A DNA stretch of 41,489 nt from Candidatus Thioglobus sp. (lineage in GTDB: Bacteria; Pseudomonadota; Gammaproteobacteria; PS1; Pseudothioglobaceae). The DNA lies in contig DUCF01000074.1 of the NCBI GenBank assembly GCA_012959965.1, positions 27,924 to 69,412 of the forward strand, written 5' to 3'. The position numbers and the translations under genes are program-made. How positions within the stretch are numbered: position 1 is the stretch's first letter; each line of letters begins with the position of its first letter. The notes under the pieces are model-generated. The model worked only from the letters and a program-made list of their open reading frames with translations. It was not told the DNA's origin and did no database searches. This document shows positions 26,946 to 35,112 of this stretch, one piece after another.

Positions 26946-27690
26946 ACCCGAAACTTTGAATAATCTCTAGCGCTTCATCGCTTTTTACATAGACCAAAAA
27001 TGCTCGAGCAGCTTCATTGTTCTTTAGCAAAACAGCTTGCTGCTCAATCGGTGAGTATAAATTTTCTGGCACTAGCCAATACGAGCCTTTGATAGCTCCG
27101 CTCGGTTTTAATATTTGAGAGTAAGCAACAAAGCCCAATTCTGCGTTACCGCTATCAACAAATTGATACGTTTGGGCGATGTTTTCACCTCGCACCAGTT
27201 TGCTTTGAATGGTGCCCCACGCTCCCTTAGCTTTAATCACCTCTTCAGCAGCCATGCCATAAGGTGCCAATTTAGGGTTGGCTATCGCTAAATAGCGAAA
27301 GTCACCGCCAGCAATTACCTCACCATCTGAATCTATGGCGCCCTCAAGCGCACTCCACAAAACCAACTTGCCGATGGCGTAAGTAAACCTTGAGTTTGGT
27401 TCAATCAGGCCTTTTGTGTCTAACAATTCTGGCCTCTTCGCATCCGCAGCAAAGAGCAAATCAAAAGGTGCTCCATTGACGATTTGGGCGTAATGTTTTC
27501 CCGTTGAGCCGGGAATCAATATCACTCGGTACTCGGTATTGTCCTCAAACTCACTAGCTAGCACTTTCATTGCACCAACAAAGTTACTGGCAACGGCGAC
27601 ACGAATCTCATCGGCCATCGATGCGGAAGAGACGAGCAGTAAGCCAAATACAATTGGCGCTAGGCGCAAAATTGAACTAAATGATTTCAT
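26923..27690 (-). CDS. modA: Molybdate ABC transporter periplasmic binding protein
   Basis: This protein of 255 residues has a signal peptide ([12 protein letters not shown] through about SSASMA) and the ModA fold, with [39 protein letters not shown] and [12 protein letters not shown]. Serines and backbone amides in those loops bind the oxyanion. The frame is open to 27729, but the ATG at 27688-27690 starts the signal peptide directly. It is the first gene of modABC. Confidence 0.93.
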   Translation of the reverse strand: MKSFSSILRLAPIVFGLLLVSSASMADEIRVAVASNFVGAMKVLASEFEDNTEYRVILIPGSTGKHYAQIVNGAPFDLLFAADAKRPELLDTKGLIEPNSRFTYAIGKLVLWSALEGAIDSDGEVIAGGDFRYLAIANPKLAPYGMAAEEVIKAKGAWGTIQSKLVRGENIAQTYQFVDSGNAELGFVAYSQILKPSGAIKGSYWLVPENLYSPIEQQAVLLKNNEAARAFLVYVKSDEALEIIQSFGYGVRYVE

Positions 27691-27724
27691 CAAAAATAGG
27701 ATTGCGTAAAGACGGCAAGAACGG

Positions 27725-27741
27725 TGCATAGTGAATATGCA
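27725..27741. promoter_or_regulatory. Inverted repeat upstream of modABC (possible operator)
   Basis: TGCATA and TATGCA are separated by five bases about 35 bases upstream of the modA start. ModE-type repressors bind such dyads near mod promoters, but the sequence does not clearly match the E. coli ModE box, and no modE gene is in the window. Confidence 0.35.
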
Positions 27742-27798
27742 ATTATTTTAAAGTGAAAGGGGGTTGGCAAATTGGCTATTCAGCCTTGTGAGTATTAC

Positions 27799-28551
27799 TC
27801 AATACTGCCAGAGTTCTAGTGCACTCCATGCCTCTCCAGCAATCTGGCTTATTTTGCTGTCGTTGCCTTCGTAAGCCAAACGAATCCAGTATTTCACCTT
27901 GGACATGTCCTTAGAAACACCTCTGCCGTTGTAATACATCACCGCCAAATTATACTGGGCGCTAGCATACTGCTGCTCTGTTGCCTTTAAATACCAACTG
28001 ATTGCGCTTTGATAATCTTGAGTTACGCCTGTGCCGTGTTCGTACATCACACCCAATGTATATTGGCCTTCGGCGTCACCTTGGTTGGCCGAGGCGCGGT
28101 AATACTTAAAGGCGCTCTGATAATCTTGCATCACGCCCTGGCCATAGTAATACATTTCGCCCAATGTGTTTTGCGCTTTGACAACACCTTGATCGGCTGC
28201 TTTTTTATACCAATAAGATGCTTGTTGATAGTCTTGGACAACGCCCTTGCCGTAGGTGTACAGGAGTCCTAAATAAGTTTGCGCCTTGGCGTCGCCTTGG
28301 TCGGCAGCCCTTCGATACCAATAAGCCGCCTTTTCATCGTCTTGCTGAACGCCCTCGCCACGACGATACATAAAGCCAAGATTATACTGCGCGTCAGCAT
28401 CACCTTGCTTGGCTAGTGGTTGCCACTCCTTATAAGCCGCCTTGTAGTCGCCAGTATTATAAGCATCTAGACCATCTCGAAAATCGGCATAAGATACGCT
28501 TAACAAACCCAAGGCTAAGCATAATAATAGCAGTTTAGAGACGAGCTTCAT
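27799..28551 (-). CDS. Secreted Sel1-repeat (TPR-like) protein
   Basis: This 250-residue protein has a signal peptide and about five to six 36-residue Sel1-like repeats. The repeat unit is seen as AKAQTYLGLLYTYGKGV..DYQQASYWYKKAADQG, with the positions of A/G/Y conserved. The family mediates protein-protein contacts in the periplasm; no partner is identifiable. The terminal part (SKVKYWIRLAYEGNDSKISQ) departs from the repeat. It is next to modABC but on its own, with no terminator obvious. Confidence 0.85.
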   Translation of the reverse strand: MKLVSKLLLLCLALGLLSVSYADFRDGLDAYNTGDYKAAYKEWQPLAKQGDADAQYNLGFMYRRGEGVQQDDEKAAYWYRRAADQGDAKAQTYLGLLYTYGKGVVQDYQQASYWYKKAADQGVVKAQNTLGEMYYYGQGVMQDYQSAFKYYRASANQGDAEGQYTLGVMYEHGTGVTQDYQSAISWYLKATEQQYASAQYNLAVMYYNGRGVSKDMSKVKYWIRLAYEGNDSKISQIAGEAWSALELWQY

Positions 28552-28720
28552 AACCCTAGAAAATTCACAATACAGTCTAAATTGACTGCAAATATACCCT
28601 TTGTACAGTCCAATGTGGGCTAATTTTGCTTTTCAAGGAAAATTGTAGGAATTACTAACACTTGTTATCTTTAATCAAGCAATTCAAATTTGTCACTATA
28701 GCTCATTAAGAATTCATTAG

Positions 28721-28747
28721 AATAATTGGAATAATTGGAATAATTAC
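28721..28747. repeat. Three tandem copies of a 9-bp AT-rich unit
   Basis: AATAATTGG occurs twice and AATAATTAC once in direct succession, in the 270-base gap upstream of the small membrane protein gene. This gap otherwise shows no gene and no strong promoter pair. Confidence 0.6.
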
Positions 28748-28821
28748 TCTAGTTTGGTTGAAAAAATAATTTATTGGGCGTACAATTACTCGACTAACGT
28801 GCTGATTACTATCAATAAATC

Positions 28822-29202
28822 ATGAATGCAAAAAAACTTTTAAACCTTCAAGCAGCACTCTTAGCGGGTAGTGTCTTCCTTTTGTGGTTTGCACCTGAAA
28901 AAATTGTTTGGACGTTTGAATTTGTTAAGACGCCAAATCTTACCCCTTATATAAATTTTATAACCGTCTTGATTTTGAGTCTTGCTATGCTGTCGAGCGT
29001 CCTTGCCAATCTGCCTGAAAATATACTTGGCGATGTATGTGCGGCATTTGGCACCACTCATCTGCTATTTTTAATCGCAAAAATACATCAAGTAACAACT
29101 GGCGATGACAGTTTTGACATAATGGCGGCGCTCAGTGTGACTATGACATTGATATTTATCCTGCTGTTCTTTAACGAATATCGTAAGCTCAAAATAGTCT
29201 GA
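28822..29202 (+). CDS. Small membrane protein, uncharacterised
   Basis: This 126-residue protein is predicted to have four hydrophobic helices (roughly residues 8-25, 43-61, 65-86 and 100-117), short polar loops and a basic C-terminus. No family was recognised. It has no clear ribosome site, so the start is less certain. It is convergent with the lipase-like gene with a two-base gap. A small envelope role is all that can be said. Confidence 0.65.
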   Translation: MNAKKLLNLQAALLAGSVFLLWFAPEKIVWTFEFVKTPNLTPYINFITVLILSLAMLSSVLANLPENILGDVCAAFGTTHLLFLIAKIHQVTTGDDSFDIMAALSVTMTLIFILLFFNEYRKLKIV

Positions 29203-29204
29203 AC

Positions 29205-29897
29205 TTATTCAAACTGACCATTTTTCAAAAAGTGGATCACTTGACGGATGACCGTCTTGTTTCTCATCATAAAAGGGTGTGTCACTGGCAGTGAAATGTG
29301 GCCAGTCATACCTTCAAGTTTTGTATTGCCCACAGTTACTTTTCCGTCATTCTGACCTGGAAGCATCCTTGATAAAACTGGATTAACACTCCGTGTACCG
29401 GCAATAACGCCTACCTCAAAATTCGCCGCACCTAACACTTTTGGCACACTTTTGGCATCTGTCCCCAGCTGCAATCCAGCAGGGCCGTGCATCTGCTCAA
29501 AGCCCGGGACATTTCTCAAAGAATCCACAACCTCACTGCCTTGATTTGGCGGACCCAACATCACCACTCTGCCTAATTTTTCTATCGTGTTTTTGCTCAA
29601 ATACTGGCGCACTAAGATACCGCCCAACGAGTGAGTGACAAAATGCACTTTAGCGCTGCCCGCACATTGAAACAGTGCACTACTGATAATGGAGTCAGCC
29701 AGCTCTTCAATGGTGTGTTTAGTGGAAGGGTAACTTGTATTTATTGTTTTATAACCCTCGGAGTTCAGGGCTAACGCCATCTTTTTAAGCGAGGAATCTG
29801 TACGGACTAACCCATGCAAAAGAATAACACACGTATTGATGTTGCTTTGTTCGGAGGGCAAATTCATCATAATTAGTGTTAATAATAAACACTTCAC
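29205..29897 (-). CDS. Alpha/beta-hydrolase, lipase/esterase-like
   Basis: This protein of about 230 residues has the beginning of the hydrolase fold (CVILLHGLVR), the nucleophile elbow VTHSLGGILV and a C-terminal LPVTHPFMM that could supply the catalytic His. The start in the annotated frame is a GTG at 29895-29897; other starts inside the first 15 residues are equally possible. The N-terminus is hydrophobic but short. Substrate is unknown. It is divergent from the PLP enzyme gene promoter. Confidence 0.75.
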   Translation of the reverse strand: MKCLLLTLIMMNLPSEQSNINTCVILLHGLVRTDSSLKKMALALNSEGYKTINTSYPSTKHTIEELADSIISSALFQCAGSAKVHFVTHSLGGILVRQYLSKNTIEKLGRVVMLGPPNQGSEVVDSLRNVPGFEQMHGPAGLQLGTDAKSVPKVLGAANFEVGVIAGTRSVNPVLSRMLPGQNDGKVTVGNTKLEGMTGHISLPVTHPFMMRNKTVIRQVIHFLKNGQFE

Positions 29898-29910
29898 ACA
29901 ATTGTGTCTA

Positions 29911-29939
29911 TTGAATTGTACAATAAATTTGTGTATGAT
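29911..29939 (+). promoter_or_regulatory. Putative sigma-70 promoter of the PLP enzyme-doeAB operon
   Basis: TTGAAT (29911-29916) and TATGAT (29934-29939) are 17 bases apart, matching the consensus at four of six and five of six positions. The presumed transcription start lies about 90 bases upstream of the first codon, leaving space for the folded leader at 29945-29990. Confidence 0.6.
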
Positions 29940-29944
29940 TTAGC

Positions 29945-29990
29945 TATCAAGATAAAGGCTTTTAAAGCGCTGCCTTGATGTAGGATTGGA
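29945..29990 (+). promoter_or_regulatory. Folded 5' leader of the PLP enzyme operon (SAM-riboswitch-like candidate)
   Basis: AAGGC (29955-29959) can pair with GCCTT (29972-29976) around a loop TTTTAAAGCGCT, followed by GATGTAGGATTGG. The nearby ATCAA/TTGAT offers a competing or extending pair. A short hairpin followed by GATGTAG-like sequence is broadly reminiscent of the small SAM-II/SAM-V fold, known upstream of methionine-cycle genes. I cannot confirm the class by eye, so this is a candidate only. Confidence 0.3.
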
Positions 29991-30038
29991 AGAAAACACT
30001 TCTTCTATTTTATATTTTGCAGCAACATAGGAGTCTAT

Positions 30039-31223
30039 ATGCAAAACACCATCGGTAAGTCCACCCAAAGCATTTGGGGAGGCGAGCAAGAGCACGAACT
30101 TTTTGAACGATCCACTCAAGTTCCAGTTGTTCACAGTGTTTCATTCGCTTACGAAGATATTGATACTTGGCACAAAGTTGCGCTTGGCGAGGAGCCTGGT
30201 CATATTTACTCGCGTAACACAAATCCCACTGTCAGAGCGTTTGAAGACAAGGTAAAGGTACTAGAAGGCGCTGAGGCAGCAACCAGTTTTTCCTCAGGCA
30301 TGGCGGCCATTAGCAACACTCTGGCCACTTTTTTAAAACCCGGCGATCGTGTTGTTTCCATCAAAGACAGCTACGGCGGCACTAACGTTATTTTTAATGA
30401 GTTTTTACCACCGTTAAACATCAAGGTTGCGCTTTGCGAAACAGGCGATTACGAGCAAATTGAGGCAGAGATTACAAAGGGCTGCACGGTGCTCTACCTA
30501 GAAACGCCAACCAACCCTACGATCAAAATTACCGACATCAAGCGTCTTGCAAGCGCTGCGCACAAAGTGGGTGCGCTGGTTGTTGTCGACAATACCTTTG
30601 CCACACCGATCAACCAACTGCCTTTAACGCTTGGCGCCGACATCGTACTGCACTCCGCCTCCAAATATCTCGGCGGCCATGCAGACGCCTTGGGTGGTGT
30701 GATTTGTGGCAATCAAGACTTGGTCCACAAGGTCTATCATTATCGCGAAATCAACGGTGCAACATTAGCACCGATGGATGCTTATAGCCTATTAAGAGGC
30801 ATGAAGACTTTGAAGCTCAGGGTTGAACGCCAAAATGACAATGCGATGGCGGTAGCGCAATATTTACAGCAACACCACTCGATAGATGAGGTGAATTATC
30901 CAGGCCTACCATCACACCCCGGTCACGATATTGCCAAGGCTCAAATGAAAGGTTTTGGCGGCATGTTAAGCTTCTCGGTGAAAGGCGGGCTTGACGCGAT
31001 TAAACAATTTTTACCGAAGCTGAATTACGCCCACATGGCGGCAAATTTAGGTTGCGTTGAAACAGTTGTTGGACCTCCAGTAACAACTTCACATGTGGAG
31101 TGCACTGCAGAAGAGCGTGCTGCAGCAGGTATACCGGAAGGATTAGTAAGGTATTCAGCCGGCATTGAAGACATTGAGGATTTAATCGCAGATCTTGAGC
31201 AAGCATTGAGCTTTTTAAGTTAA
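30039..31223 (+). CDS. Cystathionine gamma-synthase-family PLP enzyme
   Basis: This 394-residue enzyme is of the Cys/Met-metabolism PLP family (fold type I). The lysine that forms the Schiff base is K209 in LHSASKYLGGHADALGG, the partner aspartate is D185 in VVVDNTFATP and the PLP phosphate loop is FSSGMAAI. Family activities are gamma-replacement and gamma-elimination on homoserine or cysteine derivatives. The exact reaction cannot be assigned. Its immediate partners, 18 bases downstream, are ectoine hydrolase and deacetylase, so a reaction on a four-carbon amino acid such as 2,4-diaminobutyrate is conceivable, alongside the usual sulfur role suggested by the leader. Confidence 0.85.
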   Translation: MQNTIGKSTQSIWGGEQEHELFERSTQVPVVHSVSFAYEDIDTWHKVALGEEPGHIYSRNTNPTVRAFEDKVKVLEGAEAATSFSSGMAAISNTLATFLKPGDRVVSIKDSYGGTNVIFNEFLPPLNIKVALCETGDYEQIEAEITKGCTVLYLETPTNPTIKITDIKRLASAAHKVGALVVVDNTFATPINQLPLTLGADIVLHSASKYLGGHADALGGVICGNQDLVHKVYHYREINGATLAPMDAYSLLRGMKTLKLRVERQNDNAMAVAQYLQQHHSIDEVNYPGLPSHPGHDIAKAQMKGFGGMLSFSVKGGLDAIKQFLPKLNYAHMAANLGCVETVVGPPVTTSHVECTAEERAAAGIPEGLVRYSAGIEDIEDLIADLEQALSFLS

Positions 31224-31241
31224 AACAATTTTTGGAGAGTT

Positions 31242-32420
31242 ATGAAAGAAAGTAGAAGAAGGTTCGATAAAAGCGAATACCAACAACGACAAAATAAAAC
31301 TCGCGCTGCAATGGGGCAAGCTGGTGTCGACTTATTAATAGTCTATGATCCAGCCAATATGTGCTGGTTGACAGGATACGATGGCTGGTCGTTTTATGTC
31401 CATCAATGCGTTGTCATATCTAGTGATGGCGCCCTATTTTGGTACGGGCGTGGCATTGATGCCAAAGGCGCTGAACTGACCACCGACCTCGCCCTTGAAG
31501 ATATCCTGCCTTATCCAGATGAATACGTAATGTCACCAGAGCGCCACCCAATGGAATTTCTTGCCAACATTCTTAAGCAAAAAGGCTTGGATAAATGCCG
31601 GATAGGTCTAGAAAAAGATAATTACTACTTCTCCGCAAGAGCAGCCGAATCTTTATACGCCTGCATGCCTGAGGCAAGCTTTTGTGATCAAACAGGACTT
31701 GTGAATTGGCAACGAGCAGTAAAGTCTGAAACAGAACTCGACTATATGCGCCGCGCTGGCAAGGTGATTGAGGGCGTGTATCAGCGAGTAATGGAGGTTG
31801 CTGAACCGGGCATGCAAAAAAACGAGCTCGTAGCAGAAATACTGCATGCAGGCGCGCTAGGCAAGGATGGTCATTACGGTGATTACACATCCTTCGTACC
31901 CTTAATCGGTGCTGGCGATGAGGCAGCCGCCTGCCATATGACATGGGATGACAAAAAACTGGCGAATGATGAAGGCATGTTTTTAGAGCTAGCAGGCGCC
32001 TATGCCCGCTACCATTGTCCGTGTTCACGCACCTTGTTTTTGGGTACGCCGCCACAAAAATACATCGACATTGAAAAAGTGATTGCTGAGTGCATTGAGA
32101 ATGCGCTAGAAATGTTTAAGCCGGGTGTTGTCTGCGAGGAAATATCCGATAGCTTTACCGCAACACTTAAAAAATATGGCTACGAGAAAAACAACCGTGT
32201 CGGCTACCCAATTGGGCTCAGCTACCCGCCAGACTGGGGTGAGCGTACAATGAGCTTACGCTCCTCGGACAAGACAGTGCTTGAGGAAAATATGACTTTT
32301 CACTTTATGCCAGCAATCTGGTTTGACGACTGGGGCTTTGAAATGACAGAAAGTATCCGCGTTGGCCAAAACGGTGGCGAATGCTTATCCAACGTGCCGA
32401 GACAACTACTAATAAAATAA
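31242..32420 (+). CDS. doeA: Ectoine hydrolase DoeA (EutD), M24-family
   Basis: This 392-residue protein is an M24 (creatinase/aminopeptidase-fold) enzyme with the characteristic DoeA segments LLIVYDPANMCWLTGYDGWS, WYGRGIDAKGAEL, ERHPMEFLA, GLSYPPDWGERTMSL and TFHFMPAIWFDDWGFEMTES. DoeA opens the ectoine ring to give N-acetyl-2,4-diaminobutyrate. The metal ligands of classical M24 peptidases are replaced, as is usual in this branch. GGAG precedes the ATG. doeB begins four bases past the stop, so the two are coupled. Together with the corrinoid cluster this marks the cell as a degrader of compatible solutes. Confidence 0.92.
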   Translation: MKESRRRFDKSEYQQRQNKTRAAMGQAGVDLLIVYDPANMCWLTGYDGWSFYVHQCVVISSDGALFWYGRGIDAKGAELTTDLALEDILPYPDEYVMSPERHPMEFLANILKQKGLDKCRIGLEKDNYYFSARAAESLYACMPEASFCDQTGLVNWQRAVKSETELDYMRRAGKVIEGVYQRVMEVAEPGMQKNELVAEILHAGALGKDGHYGDYTSFVPLIGAGDEAAACHMTWDDKKLANDEGMFLELAGAYARYHCPCSRTLFLGTPPQKYIDIEKVIAECIENALEMFKPGVVCEEISDSFTATLKKYGYEKNNRVGYPIGLSYPPDWGERTMSLRSSDKTVLEENMTFHFMPAIWFDDWGFEMTESIRVGQNGGECLSNVPRQLLIK

Positions 32421-32424
32421 AGCC

Positions 32425-33420
32425 ATGAAAAACAACCCCATATCTGCGACAATCGATTTCGACAAAGACGGCATTCAGCACGGCTTTCTAAAAGTCCCGT
32501 ATTCAAGCAACACCTCGGCCTGGGGCTCGATTATGATTCCAATCACCCAATTTAAGAATGGTGACGGGCCTACAGCCCTGTTAACCGGCGCCAACCATGG
32601 TGATGAATACGAGGGCCCGATTGCGCTGTTCAATCTCGCAAGACGCAATGATATTAGCAATATTTCAGGCCGAGTTATTATCGTCCCAGCAATGAATTTT
32701 CCTGCGTTTCAATCTTGCGATCGTGTCTCGCCAATCGACGGCATAAACATGAACCGCACCTACCCAGGAAAGCCCGACGGCACTGTAACGCAAATAATTG
32801 CAGATTACTTCAGTCGCATATTACTACCAATGACCGATATAGCCCTAGATATTCATTCAGGCGGAAAAACGCTTGATTGCCTACCTTTTGCAGCCTCGCA
32901 TGTCCTTGACAACAAAAAGCAAGAAGAGGATTGTGAGGCTGCTTCCAAAGCTTTTGGCGCGCCTTACCTGCTAAAGATGCTAGAACTGGATTCTGGCGGA
33001 ATGTACGATTCACAGGTTGAATCTATGGGAAAAACCTTTGTCACCACCGAGCTCGGTGGTGGTGGCACCAGCACGCCATATACAGTAGAAATTGCCAAAC
33101 GCGGTGTTGACAATCTATTGATTCACGCAGGCATTATGGATGGCACGCTTACACCAAATCTCTCGCCTACAGTTTCACTAAACATGCCAGACGACCGCTC
33201 GTTTGTATGCTGTGAGCATCGTGGCCTTATCGAACCTATAGTCTCTTTGGGCGACATGGTGCACACAGGCGACCTACTCGCCAAAATCCACAATACCGAT
33301 AGAACGACTTGTGAACCTGTTGAATATTTTGCAAAAAGAGACGGGATGGTTATCATCAAGCACGCGCCGTCGATAGTTAGCATGGGTGACAATCTATTTG
33401 TCATTGCAGAGGTTGTTTAA
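32425..33420 (+). CDS. doeB: N-acetyl-2,4-diaminobutyrate deacetylase DoeB (EutE)
   Basis: This 331-residue zinc hydrolase is of the succinylglutamate desuccinylase/aspartoacylase family. The zinc ligands are seen in GANHGDEYEGP and LDIHSGG, with TTELGGGG and GINMNRTYPG also matching DoeB. It removes the acetyl group from the product of DoeA, leaving 2,4-diaminobutyrate. The genes for the next steps (DoeD aminotransferase, DoeC dehydrogenase) are not in the window; a PLP enzyme is upstream. A short inverted repeat at about 33442-33480 follows the stop but is not a clear terminator. Confidence 0.93.
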   Translation: MKNNPISATIDFDKDGIQHGFLKVPYSSNTSAWGSIMIPITQFKNGDGPTALLTGANHGDEYEGPIALFNLARRNDISNISGRVIIVPAMNFPAFQSCDRVSPIDGINMNRTYPGKPDGTVTQIIADYFSRILLPMTDIALDIHSGGKTLDCLPFAASHVLDNKKQEEDCEAASKAFGAPYLLKMLELDSGGMYDSQVESMGKTFVTTELGGGGTSTPYTVEIAKRGVDNLLIHAGIMDGTLTPNLSPTVSLNMPDDRSFVCCEHRGLIEPIVSLGDMVHTGDLLAKIHNTDRTTCEPVEYFAKRDGMVIIKHAPSIVSMGDNLFVIAEVV

Positions 33421-33546
33421 GCAAAAACACCGCAGTCGTAAGGCATGACACAATTCAGAAAAAAGCACAAGCCATGCCATGCTTCGTTTTAAGGCGCAAT
33501 AATGAAAATCATCCGACTTATTAATTTTCAAATTGTTTGATAATGA

Positions 33547-34416
33547 CTAAGGGATGATTTGTTCTTTTTTCCATTGCCAATTAATCAAGCTGGCGCCAAC
33601 ACCAGTCATAATCATCAAGCCGCCGATTATCATGGACGCCGTTAGCTCTTCATCTAAGAGCGTAACTCCCGCAATAATTGAAGTGACAGGCAAAAGCATT
33701 AAGAAGGGAGAAATTTTACTTACATCAACACTACTTAGCAAGTGATACCAGACGCTGTAACCAATCACTGTCATTATTAATGCCAGATAGAGAACAATCG
33801 ACCAGTCGACCCAATCTGCAGTCATCATAGCTTGCCACTGACCCTCCTCAAGAATGAGCGACCCAATCAACATTTGTGGTGTCGCCATCACAGCCACCCA
33901 TGCAAGTATGGTGATTGCGGAAAGCCCTTTGAGCCTACTAATCATCAGTTGAGCAACCGCCCACACACTTGAGCCTGCAATCAACAAAAGAGCACTGTTT
34001 AGACTATCCCCCAATCTCGGCTCACCCACAATAATAAGAACACCCGCAAGAGCAAGGATCATGCCAATAATTCGCGCAATCCCAAGCCTCTCCTTAAACA
34101 AGAAAGCGCCGAAAAGTGCCAATATCGGGCCCTCAAGCTGCACCAATATGGCCGCAGTCGAGGCGTCGACACCTCTGAGGCCGTTAAATGTAAGGCCATA
34201 CTGAATGGTAGATCCGATTAGTGCAACCAAAAAAATCTCACGCATACGCCCCCAGGGTGGCTGCGTAAACCAAACGAGAATCAAGCCCGCGATTCCAAAT
34301 CGCATAGACATGATGAGCAATGGTGAAAACTGCTCTAATCCGATTTTGGCCAAGGTAAAGCCCAACCCCCAGGTGATTGGAACTATAAGCGCTAACAGTA
34401 TTTGCTTTAAACTCAT
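33547..34416 (-). CDS. EamA/DMT-family transporter
   Basis: This 289-residue protein has ten hydrophobic helices in two EamA repeats (about residues 5-135 and 150-282), typical of drug/metabolite exporters. Substrate is unknown. It is convergent with the doeB end. No good ribosome site was checked beyond the AAAGG-like bases upstream of the ATG. Confidence 0.85.
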   Translation of the reverse strand: MSLKQILLALIVPITWGLGFTLAKIGLEQFSPLLIMSMRFGIAGLILVWFTQPPWGRMREIFLVALIGSTIQYGLTFNGLRGVDASTAAILVQLEGPILALFGAFLFKERLGIARIIGMILALAGVLIIVGEPRLGDSLNSALLLIAGSSVWAVAQLMISRLKGLSAITILAWVAVMATPQMLIGSLILEEGQWQAMMTADWVDWSIVLYLALIMTVIGYSVWYHLLSSVDVSKISPFLMLLPVTSIIAGVTLLDEELTASMIIGGLMIMTGVGASLINWQWKKEQIIP

Positions 34417-34879
34417 CCTTTGTTTAATCGTGCGGCACAGGGTAACAAGCTGACATTATTTCACTTATTGAGGCTTATTTAGGATTTTTTAACGATGTAG
34501 GATTGAGACACCTTAGCAGAAAATTTGACTAACTTCTTATACTGACGTAATTAGACAGAAACACAAGGTAATGCATGGCATTTAAGGAAATAAAAAAGCC
34601 CTACGCAAAGAGTGCTACGAAGGACTCGGTAATTGCACAATTGCTAAAGGAGAATAACTATTAATAACTTTGCAATTAAGGCACCCGCCACTTGAAAATA
34701 CTTCTTCACAAGGATAGAGAGGCCCAGAAATAAAGAAGAAAAACACTACTCTTGCGAGTGATATCTATATCCTACCCCTGCTATAGGGTATTTGCAAGGA
34801 ATTAAAGGAAATAACTATAGAAAACAACAGCTAACGTCGCTGATTAAGGTGCTAAATACGCCTTAAAACTCCACCCCAA
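34417..34879. other. Gene-poor stretch with a possible tiny ORF and hairpins
   Basis: No gene of normal size is seen in these 463 bases. There is a possible 29-codon plus-strand frame at 34575-34664, described separately. An imperfect hairpin pairs ATTGCTAAAG with CTTTGCAAT (about 34641-34676). A TACCC/GGGTA stem lies near 34774-34791 and a TTAAGG/CCTTAA repeat at 34844-34866, close to the end of the small Cys-rich gene. A small RNA is possible, but no promoter-terminator pair defines one. Confidence 0.4.
34575..34664 (+). CDS. Possible 29-residue peptide
   Basis: An ATG at 34575 starts a lysine-rich frame (MAFKEIKKPYAKSATKDSVI...) ending in TAA. The AAGG ribosome site lies nine bases upstream. 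It is too short to trust on its own. Confidence 0.25.
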   Translation: MAFKEIKKPYAKSATKDSVIAQLLKENNY

Positions 34880-35062
34880 TCACTCTCCTAGACCGTCAAT
34901 CGCTTTTGCGTGATACAATCCTGTTTTTTGATTTTTTGACATTTTGTTATATTCATCCAATACCTCTTGATATTGCTCTTCAGTAAGCAAGTGCCAGCCA
35001 ATACACTTAGCAACCGGTGATCTGCCACAGCTACATCCACGCATCTTTTCAGGTTTTGACAT
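34880..35062 (-). CDS. Small Cys-rich protein
   Basis: This 60-residue protein has three cysteines and a histidine in the first 25 residues (GCSCGRSPVAKCIGWH), a likely small zinc site, then a helical LLTEEQYQEVLDEYNKM. It resembles the short conserved hypothetical proteins of marine gammaproteobacteria, but no named family is offered. It lies alone between the gene-poor stretch and the phospholipase-like gene. Confidence 0.6.
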   Translation of the reverse strand: MSKPEKMRGCSCGRSPVAKCIGWHLLTEEQYQEVLDEYNKMSKNQKTGLYHAKAIDGLGE

Positions 35063-35112
35063 TATTGTTGCGGGGTTTTAATTAGAGGGTAAATCAATTA
35101 TAAGATATAAAG

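Noticed and set aside
27799-28551. Repeated DNA in the Sel1 gene as a CRISPR array
   Set aside because: Repeats are about 108 bases long, diverged and in frame, coding for 36-residue protein repeats.
33421-33546. GGCATG/CATGCC stem after doeB as a terminator
   Set aside because: The loop is long and the following T-run short, so it does not qualify as a clear terminator.
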